Below, piece by piece: positions 1 through 6,949 of a stretch of DNA of 13,771 nucleotides. The notes below the pieces were generated by a model that had not been told where the DNA came from, made no database searches, and worked only from the letters and a program-made list of their open reading frames with translations. Position numbers and translations under genes: made by a program. The first letter of the stretch is position 1. Each line of letters opens with the position of its first letter. The stretch is from assembly GCA_964413535.1 (NCBI GenBank), contig CAYPTB010000053.1, forward strand, positions 1 to 13,771. Reading direction: 5' to 3'. The DNA is from CAYPTB01 sp964413535. GTDB taxonomy: Bacteria > Planctomycetota > UBA1135 > GCA-002686595.

Positions 1-797
1 CGGTGAGGTTGGTCCGCACGCCGGAGAGCGTCAGCGTCCTGCTCGCGATCTTCGACGACCTGGACGCGTCGTGCGACGCGGTGTCGGACATCATCGCGGC
101 GAAGCTCGAGCCGTCGGCGATGGAGATCCTCGACCGACTGACGATCGAGGCGGTCGAGAACTCGGTCTTCGCCGCCGGCTATCCGACCGATGCCGACGCG
201 GTGCTCTTGATCGAGGTCGAAGGCTCGGAGGTCGAGGTCGCGACGACGTCGCGCGACATCCGGACGATCCTGACCGCGCGTGGCGCGCTCGACGTCCGCG
301 AGGCGCGCGACGCGACCGAGCGCAAGCAGCTCTGGGCCGGCCGCAAGGGCGCGTTCGGTGCCATGGGGCGCGTCGCGCCGGACCTGTACGTCGCCGACGC
401 CTGCGTCCCCCGCACCAAGCTCGCCGAGATGGTCCAGAAGACGGTCGAGATCGCGCGCGCGCTCGACCTGCGCCTCGCGACCGTCTTCCACGCCGGCGAC
501 GGCAACCTGCACCCGAACATCTGCTACGACCGCCGCGACCCCGACGAGGTGCGCCGCGTGCTCGAGGCTGGGCGCGCGATCCTCGAGAGCTGCGTCGACG
601 CCGGCGGCTCGCTCACGGGCGAGCACGGCGTCGGCCTCGAGAAGCTCGAGCAGATGGAGTACCTCTTCACCCCCGCCGACCTCGCCGCGATGTGCCGCGT
701 GCGCGACGCGTGGGATCCAGGGCGCCGCATGAACCCCGGCAAGCTCGTTCCCCTGCGCGCCTGCGGCGAGATCCGCACGGCTGCCTCCGCACCGTGA
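1..797 (+). CDS. glcD: Glycolate oxidase FAD-linked subunit GlcD, C-terminal part (5' end outside window)
   Basis: This is the C-terminal 264 residues or so of an FAD-linked oxidase. In the glycolate oxidase complex, GlcD oxidises glycolate (or a similar 2-hydroxy acid) to glyoxylate and passes electrons towards the respiratory chain through GlcE and GlcF. Visible family motifs, counted from the first in-window codon at position 3, are LWAGRKGAF (110-118), the DACVP stretch (132-136), the hallmark VFHAGDGNLHP (161-171) and GGSLTGEHGVG (201-211), followed by a C-terminal DPGRRMNPGKL. The frame is open to the window edge, so the GTG at position 3 is not a credible start and the N-terminal FAD-binding PCMH domain lies upstream. 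Its TGA stop overlaps the GTG start of the next gene as GTGA, which implies translational coupling. D-lactate dehydrogenases share this fold; the glcDEF order makes glycolate oxidase the better name. Confidence 0.9.
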   Translation, partial: VRLVRTPESVSVLLAIFDDLDASCDAVSDIIAAKLEPSAMEILDRLTIEAVENSVFAAGYPTDADAVLLIEVEGSEVEVATTSRDIRTILTARGALDVREARDATERKQLWAGRKGAFGAMGRVAPDLYVADACVPRTKLAEMVQKTVEIARALDLRLATVFHAGDGNLHPNICYDRRDPDEVRRVLEAGRAILESCVDAGGSLTGEHGVGLEKLEQMEYLFTPADLAAMCRVRDAWDPGRRMNPGKLVPLRACGEIRTAASAP

Positions 798-2161
798 CCG
801 AAGCGTTGCGCGCGCGCCTCGAGAGCATCGTCGGACGCGAGCGCGTCTCGACCTGGACCGAGCCGGCGCTCGTCGCTCGCGACGCCACCGCGCGCGAGGT
901 TCCGCTCGCCGCGCCAGCCGACGACGGGCAAGCGGTCGAGCTCGTGCGCCTGGCGGGCGCCGACGGCCTCGCGCTCGTCCCGCTCGGGCTCGGCACGAAA
1001 GCCGGCGCGTGCCGCGCCGCGGCGCGCCTCGACTTCGCGCTCACCACGCGCGAGCTCACCGGCATCGAAGCCTACGAGCCGGGCGACGGCACCGTCACCG
1101 CGCGCGCCGGCACGCGCATGGCCGAGCTGGCCGAGCGCGTGGGCACGGGCGGCCACCGCCTGGTGCCCGACGTGCCGGCGCCGGCGCACGCGACGCTCGG
1201 CGGCACGATCGCCGCGGGACGGAGCGGCGTCGCGCGCCTGCGCTTCGGTCCCGTCCGCAACCACGTGCTCGGCGTGCGCGCCCTGCTCGCCGACGGCACG
1301 CTCGCTCAAAGCGGCGGCCGTCTCGTCAAGAACGTCACGGGCTACGACCTGCACCGCCTGTACTGCGGCTCGCACGGCACGCTGTGCGTGATCCTCGCCG
1401 CGTCGCTGCGCCTCTTCCCGCTGCCCGAGCAGCGCGTCGTCCTGCACGCCCGCCCGCGCGACTTCGACGCGGCGCTCGACGCCTGCAAGAGTGCGGGCAA
1501 CCTCGCCCTCCCGTTCGACGCGATCGCGATCGACGGCCGCGGCAACGACTGGCTCGCCACGTTCGCGCTCTCCGGGCGGCGCGTCGCGCTCGAAGCCCAT
1601 CTTCCCGCCCTGCGCGACGCGCTCGCGCCCTACGGCTCCCTCGCGGAGTCGATGGGCGAGTCGGCGCGCGCCGCGCTCGAGGCGCTGCGCGATCGCGAAG
1701 CGCGCGGGTCGGGCTCCGGGAGCACGAATCCGCCCGCGCATTTCCCAAGACTCGATCGGCCGACTGAGTCTGTGGTCGCGTCCGCTCCCGCTCTCGTGCA
1801 TCCGACGCTCTGCGTCGCGTGCGTTCCGTCGCGCGTCGCCGAGGCCGCCGAGATCGTGCACGCCGCCGCCGCGGAGCTCGGAGCGCCGCCGCCGCACCTC
1901 CTCGTCCACCCCGGCGTCGCGACGCTCTCGGCCTGGCTCGCGGGCGACGCGGCGGACGACCTCGCGCTCGAGCTCGCCTCCCTCTTCGAGCGCGCCGGCC
2001 TCGCGTGCTCCTGGCCCGGCGCGTCCGCCGCGCTGCGCCTCGAGCTCGACCCGTTCGGCGCGCCGTCCGCAGCGGGCGTCGCCGCGCTCGCGCGGCGCTT
2101 GCGCGACTCCCTCGATCCGCGCGGCGTCTTCGCGCGCGGCCGCTTCCACGGAGGACTGTGA
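794..2161 (+). CDS. glcE: Glycolate oxidase FAD-binding subunit GlcE
   Basis: This 455-residue protein is the second FAD-binding subunit of glycolate oxidase. The N-terminal half is a PCMH-type FAD domain: VPLGLGTKAG (62-71), a GTVTARAGTRMAEL stretch (99-112), the nucleotide-contact segment TLGGTIAAGRSG (134-145), and VKNVTGYDLHRLYCGSHGTL (178-197), which is very typical of GlcE. The GTG start at 794 is chosen because it overlaps the glcD stop codon (GTGA) and the homology begins just after it; the open frame upstream is only antisense-like noise over glcD. No clear Shine-Dalgarno precedes it, in line with coupling to glcD. At 455 residues it is about 100 longer than E. coli GlcE (about 350). 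Part of the excess is a Ser/Gly/Pro-rich stretch at about residues 303-333 that does not look like folded domain sequence. Confidence 0.9.
   Translation: MTEALRARLESIVGRERVSTWTEPALVARDATAREVPLAAPADDGQAVELVRLAGADGLALVPLGLGTKAGACRAAARLDFALTTRELTGIEAYEPGDGTVTARAGTRMAELAERVGTGGHRLVPDVPAPAHATLGGTIAAGRSGVARLRFGPVRNHVLGVRALLADGTLAQSGGRLVKNVTGYDLHRLYCGSHGTLCVILAASLRLFPLPEQRVVLHARPRDFDAALDACKSAGNLALPFDAIAIDGRGNDWLATFALSGRRVALEAHLPALRDALAPYGSLAESMGESARAALEALRDREARGSGSGSTNPPAHFPRLDRPTESVVASAPALVHPTLCVACVPSRVAEAAEIVHAAAAELGAPPPHLLVHPGVATLSAWLAGDAADDLALELASLFERAGLACSWPGASAALRLELDPFGAPSAAGVAALARRLRDSLDPRGVFARGRFHGGL
1698..1795 (+). other. Low-complexity insert within glcE with an imperfect palindrome at 1748-1771
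   Basis: This part of glcE encodes a GSGSGS-type run followed by a Pro/Ser/Thr-rich segment (about residues 303-333). Its base composition differs from the surroundings, with AT-containing words such as a TTTCCCAAGA stretch. It contains a 24-nt imperfect palindrome at 1748-1771, with arms AGACTC and GAGTCT around a central TCGGCCGA and mismatches only at the GA/CT positions between them. It keeps the reading frame open. It may be an in-frame repeat insertion or simply a diverged linker; I cannot tell which from one copy. Confidence 0.4.
2150..2155 (+). promoter_or_regulatory. Shine-Dalgarno site for glcF
   Basis: GGAGGA lies inside the last codons of glcE, 8 nt before the ATG at 2164. It supports that ATG as the glcF start and shows glcF has its own strong ribosome binding site, unlike glcE. 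Confidence 0.8.
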
Positions 2162-2163
2162 CG

Positions 2164-3624
2164 ATGGCCGTTCCCGAAACCGTCCGCGACGCGCAGAGCC
2201 TCGTCGACTACGCGAAGAGCCTCGACTGCATCCACTGCGGATTGTGCCTCGACACGTGTCCGACCTACCGGCTCACGGGCGTCGAGTCGTCCAGCCCGCG
2301 CGGGCGCATCCACCTGATGCGCGCCGTGGCGGAGGGCGAGCTCGAGCCCGACCTCGACTACAAGGGCGAGCTCGACTTCTGTCTCGTCTGCCGCCACTGC
2401 GAGAGCGTGTGTCCGGCCGGCGTGCGCTTCGGCCAGATGATGGAGTTCGCGCGCGACGCCTTGCCCGCGCGCGTCCAGCACTCGCGCCTCGCGCGTTTCG
2501 CGCGCTTCCTCGGCTTCCGCGTGATCCTGCCGAGCCGCGCGCTGCTGCGCCTCGCGGGCTCGCTGCTCGGGATCGCCCAGCGCACGGGCGTCGTGAATCT
2601 CACGAGCCGCCTCCTCGGCGAACGCGGCGAGAGCCTGCGCTACCTGCCGCTCGTCCCCCCCGGAGCGGAGCGCCGGCTCCTGCCCCGCTGCATCCCCGCG
2701 CGTCCCCTCGAGGGCAGCGCTCCCTCGGCAAGCGACTCGGAGCAGAGAGACGCACTACGAGACGAAGCATCGCGGCCGAACGAGCGGCGTGAGGACGCAA
2801 CTCGAAAGGGCACATATCCCGTCGACGCGAAACCACGGAGCACCCCCGTACCGCAAGCGCTCCTGCTCGAGGGCTGCGTCATGCCGGAGCTCTTCGCGCG
2901 CGTGAACCGCGCGACGGCGGCCGCGCTCTCCGCGCTCGGCACCGAATGCCACACCGCGCGCGACGCCGTCTGCTGCGGCGCGCTGCACGCGCACAACGGC
3001 GACCTCGCAGGCGCGCGCGCGCTCGCCAAGCGGACGATCGCCGCCTTCGAGGAAGCGGCGCGCGCCGCCACGTCCGCGTCGCCCGAGTCCCTTCCGCTCG
3101 TCGTCAACAGCGCCGGCTGCGGCGCACACCTCTCCGAGCTCGAACACCTGTTCCCAGACGACCCGGAGTGGCGCGAGCGAGCGCGCGCCTTCTCCGCGCG
3201 CGTCGTCGACTTCTCCGAGTACGCCCTCGCGCGGCTCGAAGCCACCGGCGCGCGCCCGCGGCTCCCCCATTCGTCGAAGGCGACCTGGGACGCTCCTTGT
3301 CACCTGTGCCACGGTCAGGGCGTGCGCAAGGAACCGCTGGCCATCCTCGATCGCATCGGCGGCCTCGAGCGCGTCGAGCTCGAAGGCTCCGAGTCCTGCT
3401 GCGGCTCGGCCGGCATCTACTCGCTGCTGCGGCCAAAGGACGCGAACGCCATCCTCGATCCCAAGCTCGACGCGCTCGAGCAGAGCGGAGCGAGCCTGCT
3501 CGTCACGGCCAACCCCGGCTGCCAGCTCCAATGGGAGACCGGCATCCGCCGCCGCGGGCTCCCCGTCCGCGTCGCGCACCTGGCCGAAGTCCTGGCCAAC
3601 GCGCTTGGCCCGCGCGATTCCTAG
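2164..3624 (+). CDS. glcF: Glycolate oxidase iron-sulfur subunit GlcF
   Basis: This 486-residue protein is the iron-sulfur subunit that takes electrons from the GlcD/GlcE flavins. Two [4Fe-4S] ferredoxin-type motifs are complete: CIHCGLCLDTCP (Cys22, 25, 28, 32) and CLVCRHCESVCP (Cys73, 76, 79, 83). Two cysteine-rich CCG domains follow: GCVMP (237-241) with CCG (270-272) and SAGCG (316-320), then CHLCHG (379-384) with SCCGSAG (411-417) and NPGC (450-453), as in heterodisulfide reductase-type subunits. The ATG at 2164 has a strong GGAGGA 8 nt upstream and lies 2 nt after the glcE stop. E. coli GlcF has about 407 residues. The extra length lies largely in an Arg/Ser/Asp/Glu-rich linker (about residues 178-231) between the ferredoxin and CCG halves. 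All cluster ligands are intact, so the subunit should be functional. Confidence 0.93.
   Translation: MAVPETVRDAQSLVDYAKSLDCIHCGLCLDTCPTYRLTGVESSSPRGRIHLMRAVAEGELEPDLDYKGELDFCLVCRHCESVCPAGVRFGQMMEFARDALPARVQHSRLARFARFLGFRVILPSRALLRLAGSLLGIAQRTGVVNLTSRLLGERGESLRYLPLVPPGAERRLLPRCIPARPLEGSAPSASDSEQRDALRDEASRPNERREDATRKGTYPVDAKPRSTPVPQALLLEGCVMPELFARVNRATAAALSALGTECHTARDAVCCGALHAHNGDLAGARALAKRTIAAFEEAARAATSASPESLPLVVNSAGCGAHLSELEHLFPDDPEWRERARAFSARVVDFSEYALARLEATGARPRLPHSSKATWDAPCHLCHGQGVRKEPLAILDRIGGLERVELEGSESCCGSAGIYSLLRPKDANAILDPKLDALEQSGASLLVTANPGCQLQWETGIRRRGLPVRVAHLAEVLANALGPRDS
2695..2855 (+). other. Polar linker insert in glcF between the ferredoxin and CCG domains
   Basis: This stretch codes for about 54 residues rich in Ser, Arg, Asp, Glu and Pro with no family motif. 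It sits exactly at the interdomain junction of GlcF, where E. coli GlcF has only a short linker. Codon use is looser than in the flanks, with words such as ACATATCCC and GAAGCATCG standing out in a GC-saturated gene. It contains a bulged inverted repeat (GAGGG, then CCCTC, around AGCGCT, near 2710). It may be a disordered linker or an in-frame repeat insertion. Confidence 0.4.
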
Positions 3625-3645
3625 CCGACCGCCGCTCGACACGCG

Positions 3646-4125
3646 TCAGAGGTCGCGATCCGGCGCGTCCTGCGCGCCCGCATTCACCCCTGCGAGGGCG
3701 GGCAGGCGCCAACGCGTCATGGCGAAGTAGGCGAGGCTCCCCAGGATGCCGAGCAGCATGTCGGAGAGCGTGTCGTCGAGGTTCACCTGGGCGCTGGTTC
3801 CGAGGAAGCGGTCCGACAGGAACTCGGCGAACTCCCAGAAGACCGTCGTGCTGCAGCTCGCGCCGAGGACCAGCCACAGGAGCGCGGCTCCATTCGGCCG
3901 GCCGAGCAGGCCGAGTGACGCGGCGCCCGCCACGACGTACGCCAGGAAGTACGTGATCGCCACGCCTCCGGCGAAGTGCATGGGCACGTCCAGCGCGGGG
4001 AACGCGAGGTAGGCCTGGAAACCCTCCGACAGCAGCATGTGCAGGGTGAACACGGCGATCGGCGCCCACGCGGCTTTGCGCGATGCCATCCCGACCAGCG
4101 TCACCAGATCGCGCTTCGACATCAC
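3646..4125 (-). CDS. Four-helix inner-membrane protein, DUF2238/YjdF-like
   Basis: This protein of 158-159 residues has four likely membrane helices, at about residues 18-35, 50-68, 78-97 and 119-136. Acidic and polar residues sit at the helix edges: the FPALDVPMHFAGG segment (42-54), FWEFAEFLSD (96-105) and NLDDTLSDMLLG (115-126). This spacing of a histidine-glycine helix, a WExxE segment and a DT-x-x-DM helix resembles the YjdF/DUF2238 family and, more loosely, VanZ-like proteins. No biochemical function is established for these. The frame opens with a GTG at 4125 followed at once by ATG at 4122; either may be used and no strong Shine-Dalgarno is visible. It is the last gene of the - strand block, 116 bp downstream of the previous one and converging on glcF with 21 bp between stops. 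No terminator hairpin is apparent there. The family call is tentative; the membrane topology is well supported. Confidence 0.72.
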   Translation of the reverse strand: MMSKRDLVTLVGMASRKAAWAPIAVFTLHMLLSEGFQAYLAFPALDVPMHFAGGVAITYFLAYVVAGAASLGLLGRPNGAALLWLVLGASCSTTVFWEFAEFLSDRFLGTSAQVNLDDTLSDMLLGILGSLAYFAMTRWRLPALAGVNAGAQDAPDRDL

Positions 4126-4241
4126 GAGCTCGACGAGTCGCCGGAAGCTACCCGAGCAAGAGGCTCGAGAACGTGCTCTCGAAGGGACGCGAGTTCAGCG
4201 TACACGGAGCTCGGATTGCGCACGTCGTCGCAGGGTCCCGC

Positions 4242-5003
4242 TCAGCCATCGCGCGGCGACAGCGCGGCGAGGAACTCCTCGGTCTGCTCGCGGGAGCCTG
4301 CGTGGTCCACGGGCCAGCGAACGAAGAGGATGCAGTAGCGGCCGGGGGCGCTGAGGTTGACGCGCACTTCGTCGCGGCCCGTGTCCTTCTCGTAGCGGCG
4401 CTCGTGGATGAAGCCGGCGCGCAGGACGCCCCAGCCCAGGTCGCCGTTGTCCATGACGATCACGGGGGAGCTTCCGAACATGGCGGGGCCGCCGGGCCTG
4501 CCGGGACCGCCGCCCATGCCTCCGCCGCCGCCGCGGCGATCGAAGTCGCCGCCGCCGAACTCCCTCCCGCCGGTGAAGGCTTCGACGGCCGCCTTCGGGG
4601 CGGCGTAGAAGACGAGGAAGGCCTGGGTCGGCGGCGTGCCCGCGATCATCTCCGGGCGCGGCGCGAAGGCGAAATCGTTCGCTTTGGGAGTCGACTCGCT
4701 CTCGGCTTCGTCGCTCTTGGATTCTCCCGGCTCCGGCTCCGGCTCCGGCTCCAGTGCGACGTGATCGGGATGGGCGAGGCGCACGACGCGCACGCCGCCG
4801 GGGAGCTCCGCGGCTTCGACGACCTGGAGCCCGAAGGGCAAATCCTCGAAGGCGAACGACTCGCGCAGGAGCGCGTCGGCGTCGAGCACGCGGCCGCTCG
4901 CCACGAGCGCGACGCCGGTGAAGGCGGCCGCGAGCAGGAGCCCCAGGGTGATCCCGAGGACGCACCCGGGGTGCTCCGGCTCTCGTTCGGCGCGCTCGGT
5001 CAC
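4242..5003 (-). CDS. Single-pass membrane-anchored protein of unknown function with Glu-Pro and Gly-rich tracts
   Basis: I do not recognise a named family. The 253-residue product has a short charged N-terminus, one hydrophobic helix (about residues 14-35) and a large, presumably extracytoplasmic, domain. Within that domain are an EPEPEPEP run (85-92) encoded by four GGCTCC hexamers, an acidic/Ser stretch to about 105, and a Gly/Arg-rich segment (about 145-173). Folded-looking blocks lie on either side, including TQAFLVFYAAPKAAVEAF (126-143) and a C-terminal RYCILFVRWPVD (222-233). Start is GTG at 5003, 7 bp after the preceding gene's stop, so the two are almost surely co-transcribed. The N-terminal anchor, the VxLS...RYCILFV strand and the ending EEFLAAL match the layout of its neighbour (ILIDLS...RFVLLVLV and DAFLAPF). 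I infer that the two are diverged paralogues. Confidence 0.75.
   Translation of the reverse strand: MTERAEREPEHPGCVLGITLGLLLAAAFTGVALVASGRVLDADALLRESFAFEDLPFGLQVVEAAELPGGVRVVRLAHPDHVALEPEPEPEPGESKSDEAESESTPKANDFAFAPRPEMIAGTPPTQAFLVFYAAPKAAVEAFTGGREFGGGDFDRRGGGGGMGGGPGRPGGPAMFGSSPVIVMDNGDLGWGVLRAGFIHERRYEKDTGRDEVRVNLSAPGRYCILFVRWPVDHAGSREQTEEFLAALSPRDG
4729..4752 (+). repeat. Four tandem GGCTCC hexamers inside a coding region
   Basis: Four perfect copies of GGCTCC sit in the - strand gene at 4242-5003 and encode alternating Glu-Pro. The unit is a multiple of three, so gain or loss of copies would change tract length without a frameshift. Confidence 0.85.
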
Positions 5004-5010
5004 GCCCGCT

Positions 5011-5637
5011 TCAACGCCACGGGTCGAAGGGCGCGAGGAAGGCGTCGATATCCGCTTGGTCCACTTCGCCGTCGGGATCGACCAGTACGAGCAGGACGAA
5101 TCGCTGCGGATCGCGGCTCAGATCGATGAGCACGTTCTCGGCTTCTGTGTTCTGCGGGATCCCCGGGATGTTGAGCCCGGAGCTGGCGTAGCGCACGGCC
5201 CGGCAGGAGCGGCCGGCCACGTCGATGGTCAGAACCTCGGTGTCTTTCATCTCTCCGACGCCGAAGGCCCCGCCCTCGATCTCGCCCTTGAAGAGCTGAT
5301 CCATCTCGGCGACCTCCTGCTCGTCCAACTCCCCGACGGGGAACAGGATGCCCGTGAACTCTTTGGGCTCGTCGACCATGACGTAGATTTCCGCCCCCAC
5401 GGTCCAACCGAAGACCGTGTAGGGGGGCTGCTCGTCGAAGGGCAGGATCTCCGCGATCTTGGGCCAGACGACGGCAGGGTCCACCGCCTCCTGGACCCAG
5501 CCGAACAGGAACACGCCTACCGCCAGCGCCGCGATGACGGCGAGCAAACATCCGCCGCCGCAGCCCCACACCCACAGGGGGATCCCCTTCTTCTTCGGGG
5601 GCTCGGCAACTTCCTCGGACCAGGTCGTCTCGGTCAT
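5011..5637 (-). CDS. Single-pass membrane-anchored protein of unknown function
   Basis: This 208-residue protein starts with a charged, Lys-rich N-terminus (EPPKKKG, 12-18), then a CGGGC motif (26-30) at the head of one membrane helix (about 20-47), then a soluble domain. Positive charge before the helix predicts the C-terminal domain outside the cytoplasm. No family motif is recognised. The soluble part has strand-like blocks around YTVFGWTVGAEIYVMVD (73-89) and RFVLLVLVD, and ends with DIDAFLAPF. The ATG at 5637 is supported by GAGGAG (reverse complement of 5643-5648), 5 nt upstream. The next gene starts 7 bp after the stop and shares the same design, suggesting a duplicated pair. The preceding M42-type peptidase gene ends 82 bp upstream, so the pair could belong to that operon or have its own promoter in the gap, where none is obvious. 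Confidence 0.8.
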   Translation of the reverse strand: MTETTWSEEVAEPPKKKGIPLWVWGCGGGCLLAVIAALAVGVFLFGWVQEAVDPAVVWPKIAEILPFDEQPPYTVFGWTVGAEIYVMVDEPKEFTGILFPVGELDEQEVAEMDQLFKGEIEGGAFGVGEMKDTEVLTIDVAGRSCRAVRYASSGLNIPGIPQNTEAENVLIDLSRDPQRFVLLVLVDPDGEVDQADIDAFLAPFDPWR

Positions 5638-5642
5638 CGTCT

Positions 5643-5648
5643 CTCCTC
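5643..5648 (-). promoter_or_regulatory. Shine-Dalgarno site for the membrane-anchored protein at 5011-5637
   Basis: GAGGAG on the - strand, 5 nt before the ATG at 5637. It is one of the clearer ribosome binding sites in the window and fixes the start of this gene. Confidence 0.7.
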
Positions 5649-5719
5649 TGTCGGGCCGGCGTCACCGGCTCGCTCCCTTCGAGCGCGTTGCATCTCCGAC
5701 GGTGTCGGGCGCGCCTGCC

Positions 5720-6949
5720 TCATTTCGCTCTGCGCGCGATGCGACGCGCCGATTCCAGGAGCCGCTTCCGCTCTACGTTCCAGACGCGGTCGAGGCCCGC
5801 GCGCATTCTCCCCTCCGCCGGCCCGGCGCGCCAACGCCGCGCGGTGGCGAGCATCAGGGCCACGAGGCTCTCGTGGTCGTTCCAGTCCACGTACTCGGGC
5901 GCGATCGAGCCGTTCGGCGCGCAGTTGTGGTAGTTCCCGAGCGCGAGGCACAAGCCGCCGGCGGGCACGCCCCACAGGTTGTAGGCCGAGGACTCGCAGC
6001 GCCCGCCGTCCATGAGCGCGCGCTGGTGGACGAAGCCCGCGTGGAGCGCGCGCAGGTCGGCGGCCACCTCCTGCAAGAGATGCGTCACGGCCGGCACGAA
6101 GATCGACGCGGCGTCGCCGACGCGGATCACGGGCCCGAGGCCGACGCGGGCCGTCGCGCGCTTGGGCGAGCACTCGAGGCCGATCACGGTCCACTCGGGC
6201 GACGCGCCCTTCGCGCGCAGGAAGCCCTGGCAGCCGATGAAGCCCGTCTCCTCGGCGCGCGTGAAGATCCCGACCAGCGGCGCGGGCAGGCGCTCGCGCG
6301 CCGCGAGCTCGAGCGTCGCGAGCAAGGCCGCCGCGCCCAGCAGGTCGTCGCACACGCGCGCGTGGAGCCGCGTGCCGCGCAGGCGTCCCGGCGTGAGGTC
6401 CCACATGCCGAACATCCCGCGCCGCGCGCGGCCCGCGAAGTCGTCGAGCACGGCGACGAGCAGGTGGTCTTGGTCGCGCGCGGCCGAGACGACGCGCGCC
6501 GTCGCGCAGGCCGCGGCGGTCTCGGGGTCGAAGAAGCGCACGCGCGCACCCGCGAAGAAGCGCTCGGGCACGCCGCCGTGGAAGGACGCCGCGTGGAGAC
6601 CGGCGCGCCGCCCGAGGTAGAGGAAGCCCGGGTGATCGAGGTGCGCGCTGTACGCGAGCACGGATCCGTTCGCTCGCCCGCCGTCGCGCGCGCCCGCGCT
6701 CGTTCCCGGCCACTCGACGATCAGGTTCTGGTAGCGATCGGCGGAGAGCGCGAGGCCCGGAACGCGCCGCGCGAAGTCGCGCACGGCCGCGACGAGCGCG
6801 TCCTCGGCGTACGGCGCGGTCGGACGCGAGAGCAGCTCCTCCGCGCGCGCGCGCACGAGCTCGCGCGCGGACGCGTCGAGCACGCCGCGGTGCGCCGCGG
6901 GCAGCGCGAAGCGCGCCGGAGGCGCGGGCGGGAGTGCGCGCGTGCTCAC
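5720..6949 (-). CDS. M42-like metallo-aminopeptidase (dinuclear zinc or cobalt)
   Basis: This 409-residue protein looks like a member of the M42/M28/M20 co-catalytic metallopeptidase clan, closest to M42 (glutamyl aminopeptidase/endoglucanase-type). Metal ligands can be followed in order: SAHLDH (101-106, His103 and Asp105), RVCDDLLG (198-205, bridging Asp201 or 202), RAEETGFIG (231-239, catalytic Glu233 and metal-binding Glu234), GLECSP (257-262, Glu259) and NYHNCAPN (339-346, His341). It most likely removes N-terminal residues from short peptides in the cytoplasm, since no signal peptide is evident. The GTG start at 6949 overlaps the stop of the upstream 3-hydroxyacyl-CoA dehydrogenase by 4 nt, so the two are translationally coupled. 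A glycine- and arginine-rich insert (about 82-96) and the C-terminal tail after 365 are not diagnostic. The exact substrate cannot be named. Confidence 0.83.
   Translation of the reverse strand: MSTRALPPAPPARFALPAAHRGVLDASARELVRARAEELLSRPTAPYAEDALVAAVRDFARRVPGLALSADRYQNLIVEWPGTSAGARDGGRANGSVLAYSAHLDHPGFLYLGRRAGLHAASFHGGVPERFFAGARVRFFDPETAAACATARVVSAARDQDHLLVAVLDDFAGRARRGMFGMWDLTPGRLRGTRLHARVCDDLLGAAALLATLELAARERLPAPLVGIFTRAEETGFIGCQGFLRAKGASPEWTVIGLECSPKRATARVGLGPVIRVGDAASIFVPAVTHLLQEVAADLRALHAGFVHQRALMDGGRCESSAYNLWGVPAGGLCLALGNYHNCAPNGSIAPEYVDWNDHESLVALMLATARRWRAGPAEGRMRAGLDRVWNVERKRLLESARRIARRAK

Noticed and set aside
71..793. Open frame upstream of the glcE start that overlaps glcD
   Set aside because: It is an Arg-rich shadow frame of glcD. 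GlcE homology begins only after the GTG at 794.
524..2149. Long - strand open frame antisense to glcD/glcE
   Set aside because: Low-complexity Arg/Ala/Glu composition with no recognisable domain, opposite two genes with intact motifs on the + strand.
3625..3645. Terminator between the convergent glcF and membrane protein genes
   Set aside because: The 21-bp gap has no inverted repeat or T-run.
4126..4241. Hidden small gene or RNA in the 116-bp gap between two - strand genes
   Set aside because: No start with ribosome binding site, no strong hairpin and no known RNA signature could be seen.
5014..5080. EF-hand or dockerin-like DPDGEVDQAD segment near the end of the protein at 5011-5637
   Set aside because: The ligand spacing does not fit the EF-hand loop, there is only one copy, and the paralogous neighbour lacks it.
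5664..5682. Short hairpin GCCGG-CGTCA-CCGGC between the peptidase gene and the membrane-anchored pair
   Set aside because: The stem is only 5 bp and lacks a T-run on the - strand; too weak to call a terminator in DNA this GC-rich.
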